A stretch of 64,000 nucleotides of DNA from Pseudomonadota bacterium (lineage in GTDB: Bacteria > Myxococcota_A > UBA796 > CAJQPC01): the NCBI GenBank assembly GCA_024228935.1, contig JAAESX010000088.1, positions 1-64,000 on the forward strand. Reading direction: 5' to 3'. Made by a program: the position numbers and the translations under genes. Below are positions 55,592 to 63,998 of this stretch, in pieces (positions within the stretch are counted from its first letter, which is position 1; every line of letters begins with the position of its first letter). The notes beneath the pieces were generated by a model. That model was given only the letters and a program-made list of their open reading frames with translations, was not told the DNA's origin and did not search any database.

Positions 55592-56191
55592 ATGGAGCTC
55601 GTCGCCGCAGTCATCGGATGGGTCGTGGCGCTGGGCGCTGGCGGCTTCGCCCTGTCGCTCTCCCACCGACGCGAGGAGCTCGCCGGACTGCTGTCCGATG
55701 CACGCCGTCGCGGCGAGGCGCTGGAGCAGAGTGTCCGCAAGGCCGTCGACGACCGCGACACGACCGTGAAGCGCGTCCGGGATCAGGCCAGCGACGAGAA
55801 GCGGTTCGCCCACGAAGCGCTGGCGCGCGACGTCCTCGACGTGCTCGACAACTTCGAGCGAGCGCTCGAGCAGCTGCCCGACGACATCGAGGAGGACCCC
55901 GTCCTGGACGGCGTGCGCATGACGCAGACCCAGCTGCTGGCGACGCTGGCCCGCCACGGCGTCGAGCCCGTCCCGGCGCTGGGCGAGCCCTTCGACCCCG
56001 CCATCCACGAGGCCATCGGGACCCAGCCTTCGCTCGAGCCACCGAACACCGTCGTGACGGTCTGGCAGGGCGGGTACCGGCTGCACGGTCGGCTGCTCCG
56101 CGCCGCCAAGGTCGTGCTCGCGGTCGAGCCCGAGGTGACCGACGTGGACGAGGTCACCGAAGAGGTGCCGGCCAGCGGAGCCGAGGAGTGA
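55592..56191 (+). CDS. grpE: GrpE-like nucleotide exchange factor with N-terminal membrane helix
   Basis: A 199-residue protein whose C-terminal two thirds is GrpE: FAHEALARDVLDVLDNFERALEQ, RHGVEPVPALGEPFDPAIHEAIG and NTVVTVWQGGYRLHGRLLRAAKVVLA are the family signature. GrpE releases ADP from DnaK. The N-terminus (ELVAAVIGWVVALGAGGFALSL) is a transmembrane helix, then a coiled coil, replacing the usual disordered acidic N-terminus. It should be tethered to the inner membrane with GrpE in the cytosol. No dnaK or dnaJ is adjacent. The start is ATG 55592; it overlaps the next gene (GTGA). Confidence 0.82.
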   Translation: MELVAAVIGWVVALGAGGFALSLSHRREELAGLLSDARRRGEALEQSVRKAVDDRDTTVKRVRDQASDEKRFAHEALARDVLDVLDNFERALEQLPDDIEEDPVLDGVRMTQTQLLATLARHGVEPVPALGEPFDPAIHEAIGTQPSLEPPNTVVTVWQGGYRLHGRLLRAAKVVLAVEPEVTDVDEVTEEVPASGAEE

Positions 56192-57984
56192 TCCTCCTGG
56201 CCGTCCTCCCCCTGCAGCAGGGGCCGACCAGCGACGCCTACGTCGGCCTCGGCGCACCGCTCGCCGGCATGCTCGTCGCCGACCTGTCCCAGGTCGAGGG
56301 CATCACGCTGGTCGAGCGCACCCAGCTCGACGCGCTCCAGGCGGAGATCCAGCTCGGGACCACCGGAGCGATCGATCCCACGACCGCCATCGAGGCCGGC
56401 CGGTTGCTGGGCGCCGACCACGTCGTGATCGGCAGCTACAGCGTCGTCGTCGACACCCTGGCGCTCGAGGCGCGCATCGTCGAGGTCGCGACGGGGACCA
56501 TCCGCGAGGCGGCCGAGGCCAGCGGGCCCGTGAACGAGTTCATCACCGTCGAGGACCGGCTGGCCGAGCAGCTCGTCCCGGACCTCGGCGGCACCTGGTC
56601 GCAGCCCGCGCCCATCCCGACCGAGAGCTTCGGCGCGTTCGCGGCGTACGGAAAGGGCCTGGCCCAGCTCGAGGCCGGAGAGAAGGATGCGGCGGCGGAG
56701 AGCTGGTCCCACGCCGTGACGCTGGACCCGGACTACCAGGAGGCGCGCTCCGCCCTCGTCCATCTCCGCATCGACCTCGCGACCCGCCAGGAGGCCCGCG
56801 TCGATGACGCGAAGACGGCCTGGACCGCAAACCGCGAGCGCGTCGTCGCCGAGGTGCCGTCCGAGCTCGAGGACCACAGGAAGCACGGCGTCGAGGACCT
56901 GGCCGCGTTCGGGGTGCGGCTCCATGCGCTCAAGCAGCTCGACCGGCACTGCGAGCGGTACGCCGAGATGGTCGCCTACGTCGAGAAGCACGGCCTGCCG
57001 AAGGAGCCGTCGAACAGCCAGGACGAGGACCTGAGGCTCGCGACCGAGGCCTTGTGGGTCGGGTGGGGCATCGTCGACAGCGAGGTGAAGGCCCATCGGT
57101 CCGCATGGAAGACGACGCCGACCCTTTGGCGCAGCCCGACGCACTACCTGTTCGACCTGTCCGACTGGGCCACGGACGAGGACATCGCCGGCGGGGATGG
57201 CCTGTTGTCCAGCCTGCACGCCTGCTTCCCCGATGACCAACGCCTGGACGAGGTCGACCGCATCCGCGATCTCGTCGCCGACCCCGACCTGGACTTCGAC
57301 AGCAAGGGCCTGCCGCTGGACGACGCGATGCAGCTGCACGCCGCGTGGACCGCCGCTGACACCGGTCGCCTCGACCCCGCCCGGTCGCTCCCCCTCGACA
57401 CGCTGGTGAAGAAGCACGCGTTCGACCCGAAGCTCGCGAAGTGGGTGGACAGCCGGATCGGCGACGTCCTGACCACCGCGGACTGGTACGAGCGCGACAC
57501 GCTGGCTCGCCTGGGCCTGTCCGACGACGTGCTCTGGGGACTCACCCACGCCATCGCGGCACAGGACGCCGAGCTGCTCGTCACGGACACGCCGACGTGC
57601 GCCGAGGTGATGCGCCAGAAGCAGCCGATGGCCCAGACCCGCGTCGACCAGCTGGCCGAAGGGCACATCGACAGCTCGGACAGCGACCTCCTCTGGACGG
57701 CGGTGGGCGCAACCCGCGAGCTGGGCTGCGTCCGCGGTGTCCCCGCCCGCTTCGAGAGCGGCACCCAGGTCTACGCGTACGTGCGGGACGCTCCCAGCCG
57801 GGCGCGCCTGGACCAGGTGGACCGCTGCGCGGCGACCCTCAAGGAGTTCGACGACAAGTACGCCCCCGACAAGCTGCGTGCCGACTCGACCTACGAAGGG
57901 ATGGACGCACTCCAGGCCGTCGTCGCCTGGGACGACTACTACCGCGCGCTGGTGCTGCCGCTCTGCGTGAACGAGCAGGCGTGA
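56188..57984 (+). CDS. FlgO/CsgG-type N-terminal domain protein with TPR-like segment
   Basis: A 598-residue protein. Residues 1-120 (LAVLPLQQGPTSDAYVGLGAPLAGMLVADLSQVEGITLVERTQLDALQ, then GRLLGADHVVIGSYSVV) match the FlgO/CsgG/LpoB-like fold that builds outer-membrane-associated complexes. A TPR-like unit follows (FAAYGKGLAQLEAGEKDAAAESWSHAVTLDPDYQEARSAL). The rest is helical, with conserved Cys and Trp, and unassigned. The short hydrophobic start (VILLAVLPLQ) may act as a leader or may be the first beta strand. The GTG at 56188 overlaps the grpE stop. Confidence 0.72.
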   Translation: MILLAVLPLQQGPTSDAYVGLGAPLAGMLVADLSQVEGITLVERTQLDALQAEIQLGTTGAIDPTTAIEAGRLLGADHVVIGSYSVVVDTLALEARIVEVATGTIREAAEASGPVNEFITVEDRLAEQLVPDLGGTWSQPAPIPTESFGAFAAYGKGLAQLEAGEKDAAAESWSHAVTLDPDYQEARSALVHLRIDLATRQEARVDDAKTAWTANRERVVAEVPSELEDHRKHGVEDLAAFGVRLHALKQLDRHCERYAEMVAYVEKHGLPKEPSNSQDEDLRLATEALWVGWGIVDSEVKAHRSAWKTTPTLWRSPTHYLFDLSDWATDEDIAGGDGLLSSLHACFPDDQRLDEVDRIRDLVADPDLDFDSKGLPLDDAMQLHAAWTAADTGRLDPARSLPLDTLVKKHAFDPKLAKWVDSRIGDVLTTADWYERDTLARLGLSDDVLWGLTHAIAAQDAELLVTDTPTCAEVMRQKQPMAQTRVDQLAEGHIDSSDSDLLWTAVGATRELGCVRGVPARFESGTQVYAYVRDAPSRARLDQVDRCAATLKEFDDKYAPDKLRADSTYEGMDALQAVVAWDDYYRALVLPLCVNEQA

Positions 57985-57994
57985 ACGAGCCGAC

Positions 57995-58303
57995 CTACTT
58001 CGTGGGGTCGCAGATCTTGAAGCCGTCGTCCGGGTAGTAGATGCCCACCATCATGCACATCTCGTCGGTGCTCTCGGCGCCGTAGCCCGATGCGAGAGGC
58101 TCTGGATCAGCGTGCCCCAGGGCGCGTCGATCTTCGTGATCTTGCAGTAGTAGAGCTCCTCGTAGGGCTGGACCACGAAGGGACCGACGTGGAGCTGGAA
58201 ACCCTCCGGCGGCGCCTCGAGCTCGACCCGACCGGCGTCACCGTCGGGCTCGGTGGGGGAGCACCGGCTCGGTGTCACACGACGCGAGAAGAACGATCCA
58301 CAT
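57995..58303 (-). pseudogene. Remnant of a copper type II monooxygenase-like lipoprotein
   Basis: Three pieces in two reading frames. The ATG at 58303 gives MWIVLLASCDTEPV, a lipoprotein leader, and then runs out of frame at a C5 run near 58256-58260. The +1 frame carries PEGFQLHVGPFVVQPYEEL then YYCKITKIDA, which resembles the start of Cu(II) ascorbate-dependent monooxygenase-like proteins. The first frame resumes with STDEMCMMVGIYYPDDGF and ends at TAG 57995, like the C-terminus of the same family. The catalytic core (several hundred residues) is absent. TATGGT lies 7 bases before the ATG, so the old promoter is intact. Confidence 0.65.
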
Positions 58304-58310
58304 GGCCTGG

Positions 58311-58316
58311 ACCATA
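58311..58316 (-). promoter_or_regulatory. TATGGT -10 box before the monooxygenase remnant
   Basis: On the minus strand TATGGT ends 7 bases before the ATG at 58303, the same arrangement as at the other candidate leaderless starts. Confidence 0.35.
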
Positions 58317-58324
58317 GCGACAGC

Positions 58325-59140
58325 TCAGCTCGAGCGGAACCCTTGCAGTCGCTCCGGCGCCTTCAGGCAGACGATGAACCGGACACCCCAGGGCGAGGGC
58401 TGACAGGTCATGGAGCCCTGGTCGCCTTCGACCCGCTCCTTCAGCGCGCGGTAGGTCAGGACGGTCTTGTGCTGGCTCGGCGTCCCGGCGACGAGCGCAC
58501 GCTGGGCTTCCTCGTCCAGGCGACCGCTGCGGTCCTCGACGACCAGCCACAGCCCGCTGTCCCCCTGGGAGAGGAAGACGTGCACGCAGGAGAGCTCCTG
58601 GCGCTTCCGAGCGCTCTCGAGCGCCGTGTTCAGAAGGATCTGCAGCACGTCGGAGAGCGTCTGGCCGTCCCCCTCGACCCGGCCGTCCCGGATGTCGAGC
58701 ACGATCGGGATGGCCTCCTTGCGGTAGGTCTTCATCGCGTCCCGCATGGTGGCCATGGCGAGCTCGCGGGCATCGACGCTGCCCTTCCGGGGCGTGGCGC
58801 GGACAGGCGGAGCGACATCGGCGATCAGGATGCCGGTGATGTCGTCGTCTTCCTGGACGACCAGAGGCCGATGGACCGGCAGGTGATGAGCCTTCGTGGT
58901 CGCAGCCACGACCAGGCCATCGCTCCCACCAGGCAGCATGTCGAGCATCAGGTCCGGGTCGGCCCGGAGGACCTGACTGGACCGGAAGACACGGGCTCGG
59001 TCGCCGGCGCCTCCCCGAACGACGAGGTGACAGATGACACCGGACAGTCGCGGCATGACGTCGCGGACGGTCTCGGCTCCCCAGGCGCAGACGACTTCCC
59101 CGAGGGGGAGGTGCGCGATTGTGACTTCGGCGGCTTCCAC
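58325..59140 (-). CDS. Possible GHKL/histidine-kinase-like protein with degenerate ATPase region
   Basis: A 271-residue soluble protein. The C-terminal half runs LSDVLQILLNTALESARKRQ (N-box-like), VHVFLSQGDSGLWLVVEDRSGRLDEEAQRAL (G1-like, but DRSGRL rather than DNGxGI) and PWGVRFIVCLKAP, the shape of a degenerate GHKL ATPase. The N-terminal half (AEVTIAHLPLGEVVCAWGAETVRDVMPRLSG) is not recognised. Several GHKL residues are missing, so kinase activity is doubtful. The start is GTG 59140 without a Shine-Dalgarno sequence and could be further downstream. It is divergent from the zinc-ribbon gene at 59207. Confidence 0.6.
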   Translation of the reverse strand: MEAAEVTIAHLPLGEVVCAWGAETVRDVMPRLSGVICHLVVRGGAGDRARVFRSSQVLRADPDLMLDMLPGGSDGLVVAATTKAHHLPVHRPLVVQEDDDITGILIADVAPPVRATPRKGSVDARELAMATMRDAMKTYRKEAIPIVLDIRDGRVEGDGQTLSDVLQILLNTALESARKRQELSCVHVFLSQGDSGLWLVVEDRSGRLDEEAQRALVAGTPSQHKTVLTYRALKERVEGDQGSMTCQPSPWGVRFIVCLKAPERLQGFRSS

Positions 59141-59194
59141 GTCGAAGGAGGCGGATCGATAGCGTCACAACATGAGCGAAGGCGCGGTGTGCCG

Positions 59195-59200
59195 TATGCT
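59195..59200 (+). promoter_or_regulatory. TATGCT -10 box, candidate leaderless promoter
   Basis: TATGCT lies 6 bases before ATG 59207, with no Shine-Dalgarno sequence between. Confidence 0.45.
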
Positions 59201-59206
59201 ACAGGC

Positions 59207-59533
59207 ATGAATCTCGGGTTCTATTGCGAGGCCTGCTCCCACCGCGCTGACGCAGGCGGGGACTGCCCCAACTGCGAAGACGAGGTGCTCCTGGATCTGG
59301 CGGATCCCGACGTCCGGATGATGCTGCAGGAGATGGACGCCGCGGCGATCCGACGGCGATCCGTTCAGCTCGGCGCGGGCGCTGCGGTGGCGGCCGCGCT
59401 GCCCGCGCTCGTCTTCGGTATCTGGGTCCAGGACAGCCGCGGAATCATCCTCCTCTGGCTCGTCCTGGCTGTGGGCGGCGGCTTCGTCCTGACGAAGCTG
59501 TTCGGCCTGAAGCCTCGCCACGCAGATGTCTGA
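59207..59533 (+). CDS. Zinc-ribbon protein with two transmembrane helices
   Basis: A 108-residue protein. The N-terminus YCEACSHRADAGGDCPNCEDE holds two CxxC pairs, a likely zinc ribbon. Two hydrophobic helices follow (AGAAVAAALPALVFGIWV and IILLWLVLAVGGGFVLTKLF). It resembles in layout the larger zinc-ribbon membrane protein at 51803. The function is unknown. The gene ends about 100 bases before the convergent aspS stop. Confidence 0.7.
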   Translation: MNLGFYCEACSHRADAGGDCPNCEDEVLLDLADPDVRMMLQEMDAAAIRRRSVQLGAGAAVAAALPALVFGIWVQDSRGIILLWLVLAVGGGFVLTKLFGLKPRHADV

Positions 59534-59554
59534 CCCGAGACATCAACAGGGTGC

Positions 59555-59605
59555 TTGACTTGTCAATAGAGTCGTCCACACCTGTGGGCAACTCTGGAAA
59601 CCCAG
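59555..59605. terminator. Three small hairpins between convergent genes
   Basis: TTGAC-TT-GTCAA (59555-59566), CCACA-CC-TGTGG (59576-59587) and CTGG-AAAC-CCAG (59594-59605) lie in the spacer between the zinc-ribbon gene and aspS. Stems are short and there is no T-run. They might help two-way termination. Confidence 0.25.
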
Positions 59606-59630
59606 GAACGAGCTGGACATCCGCCCGAGA

Positions 59631-61388
59631 TCAGACGGTGTTCTTCACCGACAGCTCGGCCAGCTGCTCGCCATCGACCACGTTCGGGGCCTCGGCCATC
59701 AGGTCCTGGGCCTTGGTCGTCTTCGGGAACGCGATCACGTCGCGGATGTTGTCCGTCTCGGTCATCAGCATCACGCAGCGGTCGAAGCCGAAGGCGATGC
59801 CGCCGTGGGGAGGCGCGCCGTGGCGCAGGGCCGACAGCAGGAAGCCGAAGCGCTGCTCGGCCTCTTCCGGGTCGATGCCCAGCGCCGTGAAGACCTTGCC
59901 CTGGATCTCGGGGTCGTGGATTCGGATGCTGCCACCGGCAATCTCGTAGCCATTGCAGACCAGGTCGTAGGCGTCGCTCATGATCTCGGACTCACGGCCC
60001 GTGCCGAACAGCTCGACGTGCTCGGCCACCGGCGAGGTGAACGGGTGGTGCGTGCTGCTCCACCGCTCGTTGTCCTCGTCCCACTCGAAGTTGGGGAACG
60101 TGTGGATCCAGACGAAGCCGAAGTCGGTGCTCTTGACCAGGTCGTGCTCGATGGCGATGTGCCGACGCAGGCGCCCCAGTCCGGGGTTCACCTTGCCGGG
60201 CTGACCCAGGCCGATCAGCACGCTGTCGCCGGCCTCGGCGCCCACCTCGGCGCCCACCGCGGCCTGCTCGTCGGCGCTCAGCAGCTTGCTGCCGGGACCG
60301 GTCCAGCCACCGTCGGTGACCTTGGCCCACAACAGCCCGCCCATGCCGTAGCGGCGGACGAACTCGGTCCACTTGTCGAAACCCTTGCGGCTGGGCTGGA
60401 TGCCCTTGACGCACATGGCCTTGGCGATGCCGCCGCCCTCGAGGCCGCGCTGGACGACGTTGGACTCGCTCTCGGCCAGGATCCCCGTGATGGTGCTGTG
60501 GTGCATCTCGAAGCGGACGTCGGGGTTGTCGACGCCGTACCGCGCGATGGCCTCGGCGTACGAGAGCCGCGGCACCTCGCCGATGTCCTCGCCGCGAACA
60601 GCCTGCCACATGCTGTTGGCGACGCCCTCGGCCATCTCCATGACGGTGTCCGCGGTGGGGAAGCTCATCTCGAGGTCGATCTGGGTGAACTCGGGCTGCC
60701 GGTCGGCGCGCAGGTCCTCGTCCCGGAAGCACTTGGTGATCTGGCTGTACCGGTCCATGCCGGCCACCATCAGGATCTGCTTGAAGATCTGCGGCGACTG
60801 CGGGAGCGCGTACCACATGCCCGGATGCACGCGGCTGGGGACGAGGTAGTCGCGAGCGCCCTCGGGGGTCGAGCGGTTCAGGATGGGCGTCTCGACGTCG
60901 ATGAAGCCGATGCTGTCCAGGTAGGTCCGCGCGGCCATGCCGGCCTTGTGGCGAGCGATGAGGCGGGTCTGCAGGTGCTGCCGGCGAAGGTCGAGGAAGC
61001 GGTACTTGAGCCGGGTCTCCTCGTGGGCCTCGCCGCCCTCGATGGCGAACGGCAGCGGCTCGGTCTTCGTGATGGTCGTGACCTTGGTCGCGATGACCTC
61101 GATGGCGCCGGTCGCGATCTTCTTGTTCGGGCGCTCGCGCAGCGCGACGGTGCCCTCGACCTCGACGACGTACTCCTGGCGGACGCGGCCGGCGCTGTCG
61201 CGAGCATCCTGGGGGCTGCGCTGATCGACCGTGATCTGGGTGATGCCGTAGCGGTCGCGGACATCGAGGAAGCAGACGCCTCCCATGTCGCGGACGGACT
61301 GGGCCCAGCCCTGGAGGATGACGGTCTGGCCGACGTGGTCGGCCGAGAGCTCGCCGCAGGTGTTGGTGCGGCGGACGTTCTTCAGCAT
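59631..61388 (-). CDS. aspS: Aspartyl-tRNA synthetase
   Basis: A 585-residue class IIb synthetase charging tRNA-Asp. The N-terminal OB fold (GQTVILQGWAQSVRDMGGVCFLDVRDRYG) binds the anticodon. Motif 2 is TKCFRDEDLRADRQPEFTQIDLE, and the C-terminal motif 3 region GGIAFGFDRCVMLM is present, with the bacterial GAD insertion between. STPEGARDYLVPSR and LPQSPQIFKQILMV are typical. Whether it is discriminating (Asp only) or also charges tRNA-Asn cannot be decided by eye. TGGAG precedes ATG 61388. Confidence 0.96.
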   Translation of the reverse strand: MLKNVRRTNTCGELSADHVGQTVILQGWAQSVRDMGGVCFLDVRDRYGITQITVDQRSPQDARDSAGRVRQEYVVEVEGTVALRERPNKKIATGAIEVIATKVTTITKTEPLPFAIEGGEAHEETRLKYRFLDLRRQHLQTRLIARHKAGMAARTYLDSIGFIDVETPILNRSTPEGARDYLVPSRVHPGMWYALPQSPQIFKQILMVAGMDRYSQITKCFRDEDLRADRQPEFTQIDLEMSFPTADTVMEMAEGVANSMWQAVRGEDIGEVPRLSYAEAIARYGVDNPDVRFEMHHSTITGILAESESNVVQRGLEGGGIAKAMCVKGIQPSRKGFDKWTEFVRRYGMGGLLWAKVTDGGWTGPGSKLLSADEQAAVGAEVGAEAGDSVLIGLGQPGKVNPGLGRLRRHIAIEHDLVKSTDFGFVWIHTFPNFEWDEDNERWSSTHHPFTSPVAEHVELFGTGRESEIMSDAYDLVCNGYEIAGGSIRIHDPEIQGKVFTALGIDPEEAEQRFGFLLSALRHGAPPHGGIAFGFDRCVMLMTETDNIRDVIAFPKTTKAQDLMAEAPNVVDGEQLAELSVKNTV

Positions 61389-61429
61389 GCGTGCTCCAGA
61401 AAGCCCCGGATCATCGAGGCCGGAGCGGT

Positions 61430-62623
61430 CTATTCACGCCGTCGGAGCAGGGCCAGCGCCAGGAGCCAGGGACCGACGATCCAACCGCCTCGTGAGACCG
61501 AGCTGCAGGCACACATCCGGGGTCCTTCGCGGTCGAACGGCCGGGGTGCGCCGATGTCCTCGGGGCCGGTGTCGACCGTGTCGACCGGCTCGATCCAGTC
61601 GCCGAGGGTCAGCGTATAGGTCGCGGCGTCCTCGTCGAATCCGGTCACGCCGACGACGTCTCCCTCCTCGACGTTGATCTCCGTCCCGGTGCCCAGGGGC
61701 CCCGACAGCTCGACGCTCCCGGTCACCGAGACCGAGCCCCGGCCGCTGGCCTCGTAGAAGTCCGTGCCCAGGAACGCGACCTCGCCCGAGCCGTCCTTCA
61801 GCACGCCGTCGACCAGGACCGGCTCGTAGATGCCGGACTCGCGCAGGCCCTCGTTGCCGACCTTGGCCGCGAAGTCGGGCCACAGCTCGTCGAGAGGGCC
61901 GACGTCGCCCAGCAGGTCGATCCAGGCGGTGCCATCCCCGCTGGCGTTCCACAGGTCCCGAAGCCCGGTGTCGCCCCAGACGAACTCGTCGAGGTACCCG
62001 ACGAACACGCCCATCCCGTACTGGTGCTGGTTGTCGAGGCTGTCGTACCGGTACCAGGGGTAGCGGCTGTACCAGCTGACCTGCCAGGCGTAGACGTCGA
62101 CGTCGGGCAGCGCCTGCTCGACCATCCACTCGCCGCTGGCCTCCCAGAACCAGGCCTCCTCGGCGGACCAGGTCCACTCGTCGCGCGCGGCGTACTGGAG
62201 CGTGTGCGCGAACTCGTGCGCGGCCAGGTGGGTCCAGAAGTCGGCGTCGTTGGCGTACGCCGGGTTCAGGTAGATGACCGGGTAGCCCTGCGGGAAGTCG
62301 TTGCTCTCGTACTCGGTCGTCAGGCCGGTCCCGGACATGCCGGTGTCGAAGATGACCCACACCAGGTAGTTGTCGCTGCTGACCGGCGGGGTCCAGCCCT
62401 GCTCCTCGATCAGCGCGGTCCAGGCGGCCTCAAGGGCCTCGCCGGCACGCTGGGCCTTCGACGTGCTGGCTGTCCCGTGCACGATCACGAAGTTGTCGGT
62501 GGTGATGTAGTCGGACTGCGGCGTGCCGTAGGTCGCCTTGCCGTCGAGGCTCGCCGACGGGTGCACCTGCGGCGGCGCCATCGTCAGGGCGCCACTGAGC
62601 GCGAGAGGTGTGAGGCACTCCAT
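61430..62623 (-). CDS. Secreted metalloprotease-like protein with MYXO-CTERM tail
   Basis: A 397-residue exported protein. THLAAHEFAHTLQYA (about residue 137) is an HExxH zinc motif, followed by AWFWEASGEWMVEQ, the downstream Glu-containing helix. This pattern fits the MXAN_6640-type putative metalloproteases. The C-terminus is a sorting tail: CACSS, a Gly/Trp/Leu hydrophobic helix, then LLRRRE, the MYXO-CTERM arrangement in which Cys-Ser is recognised and the helix removed. It starts at ATG 62623, 3 bases after the TrmB-like gene stop, so both may be co-transcribed. Confidence 0.82.
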   Translation of the reverse strand: MECLTPLALSGALTMAPPQVHPSASLDGKATYGTPQSDYITTDNFVIVHGTASTSKAQRAGEALEAAWTALIEEQGWTPPVSSDNYLVWVIFDTGMSGTGLTTEYESNDFPQGYPVIYLNPAYANDADFWTHLAAHEFAHTLQYAARDEWTWSAEEAWFWEASGEWMVEQALPDVDVYAWQVSWYSRYPWYRYDSLDNQHQYGMGVFVGYLDEFVWGDTGLRDLWNASGDGTAWIDLLGDVGPLDELWPDFAAKVGNEGLRESGIYEPVLVDGVLKDGSGEVAFLGTDFYEASGRGSVSVTGSVELSGPLGTGTEINVEEGDVVGVTGFDEDAATYTLTLGDWIEPVDTVDTGPEDIGAPRPFDREGPRMCACSSVSRGGWIVGPWLLALALLRRRE

Positions 62624-62626
62624 CAG

Positions 62627-63415
62627 TCAGCCCAGGTGTGGAGACATCATGGTTGCCACGACATCGGTGCAGTCGCGACCCTGGAGCCCGGCGAGCCGGG
62701 TGATGTCCAGGACGATGTGGTCGGTCGCCATGGTGACGAGCGACGGGTTGGTGGTCAGCACGGCTTGGTTGTCGGCGTCGGGCTCGTTGCCTCCGATGAG
62801 GGCCTGCTTCCGATCCACGACCACGATGCCGCGATGACTCCACGCGGCCTTGGGCGGGTCCCCGACGACGTCGTCCACCCAGGAGGAGAACGCCGCGGGT
62901 GGACCAGGCACCTGGTCCGGGCTGTAGAGGACGCAGTGGAGACCTCGGTCCTCCAGGGTCCGCAGCGCCGGCGCGAGGACCAGCAGCTCGCGGTTCCAGA
63001 GCGACAGGTAGACCCGCTCGCGGGCATCCCGGATCATGGTGTCGATGCGGGCAAGCACCTGGTTGTAGTCGTGGAGGATCCAGACGGGCTCGGGTCGAGC
63101 GAGCTTCGGGAGGTTGCTCAGCGCCTCGTCCAGGCGGGCGACCTTCGCCGCGTGCTGGGACCGCAGCTCCGCCAGGAACCGACTGGCATCGGTGGGCACG
63201 TACCGGGCAGGTGACTCGCCGGTGGAGAACGCTGCGCCCGAGCTCTCCAGGCTGCGCATCACGTTGTAGACGGCGCTGCGCGGGATGCCGCCGCTGGCCG
63301 CGACCTCGTACCCGGTCAGGCCCTCCTGGCCGGCCTCGCGCAGGAGCGTGAGCCAGGCGAGGGCAGCGTTGCGGGTGAGCCCGAGCTCGGTGAGCTGGGC
63401 GATGAGCTCGGTCAT
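62627..63415 (-). CDS. TrmB family transcriptional regulator
   Basis: A 262-residue protein. Residues 1-75 form a winged helix of the TrmB type (LTELGLTRNAALAWLTLLREAGQEGLTGYEVAASGGIPRSAVYNVMRSLESSG). The C-terminal domain is phospholipase-D-like (ERVYLSLWNRELLVLAPALRTLEDRG, SHRGIVVVDRKQALIGG), the usual effector part of TrmB regulators. The ATG at 63415 is chosen because it directly precedes the winged helix. It could regulate the metalloprotease gene downstream. The effector is unknown. Confidence 0.85.
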   Translation of the reverse strand: MTELIAQLTELGLTRNAALAWLTLLREAGQEGLTGYEVAASGGIPRSAVYNVMRSLESSGAAFSTGESPARYVPTDASRFLAELRSQHAAKVARLDEALSNLPKLARPEPVWILHDYNQVLARIDTMIRDARERVYLSLWNRELLVLAPALRTLEDRGLHCVLYSPDQVPGPPAAFSSWVDDVVGDPPKAAWSHRGIVVVDRKQALIGGNEPDADNQAVLTTNPSLVTMATDHIVLDITRLAGLQGRDCTDVVATMMSPHLG

Positions 63416-63428
63416 GCCCCGGGGCGTA

Positions 63429-63998
63429 TCAGTCCACGCACGTGGGCACGAGGTCGAACCAGCTGCCCTCGATGGCGTTGCTGACCCGGGCAGCGATGAT
63501 GTTGTCGCCATCGACCAGGTACGGCGTGATGTCGATCGGGTCGACGGTCACGTACTCGAGGCAGTTGGCCTCGTCGTTCACACAGCCCTCGGTCTGCCAG
63601 TCGCCGCCCCAGTGACCGACCTCCTCGCCGTTGACCCACAGCCACAGGCCGTCGTCGGACTGGATGTCGACGAGGACGCCGGGGACGGCCTCGATCGGAA
63701 CGACCGCGCGGTAGGCCCGATCGGCGCCGGGCGGCACCTGGTGGGCATCGGGCAGGGAGATCGAGCCGAGCGCGTCCGCGTAGTCCACGTCGTAGAAGGC
63801 GACCCCGTCGGCGTCGGCGGGGTCGTCCGACTCCCAGAGCGCGTCGCTAGCGGCCCACGTCCAGCCGCTGTCGAAGGTCTCGCAGCCGGCGGTGGGCTCG
63901 TAGGGGTCGGGCTCGAAGCCGGCGTCCTCGCCCGGAGTCAGGACATCCTGGTCGGGGACGAACCCGTACTCGGAACACGCGAGCGTGAGAAGCAGCAC
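63429..63998 (-). CDS. Lipoprotein of unknown function
   Basis: A 189-residue lipoprotein with an eight-residue leader, GTG-start LLLTLAC, then an acidic linker. The globular part is beta-rich: VVPIEAVPGVLVDIQSDDGLWLWVNGEEVGHWGGDWQTEG and ITPYLVDGDNIIAARVSN resemble a jelly-roll carbohydrate-binding-like domain (DDG...W.NG pattern). The start lies at the window edge, so a longer N-terminus cannot be excluded. It ends 13 bases before the TrmB-like ATG. Confidence 0.65.
   Translation of the reverse strand: MLLLTLACSEYGFVPDQDVLTPGEDAGFEPDPYEPTAGCETFDSGWTWAASDALWESDDPADADGVAFYDVDYADALGSISLPDAHQVPPGADRAYRAVVPIEAVPGVLVDIQSDDGLWLWVNGEEVGHWGGDWQTEGCVNDEANCLEYVTVDPIDITPYLVDGDNIIAARVSNAIEGSWFDLVPTCVD

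Noticed and set aside
58275..59168. Alternative minus-strand frame over the GHKL-like gene
   Set aside because: It is Arg/Pro-rich without motifs. The frame 58325-59140 gives a plausible folded protein.
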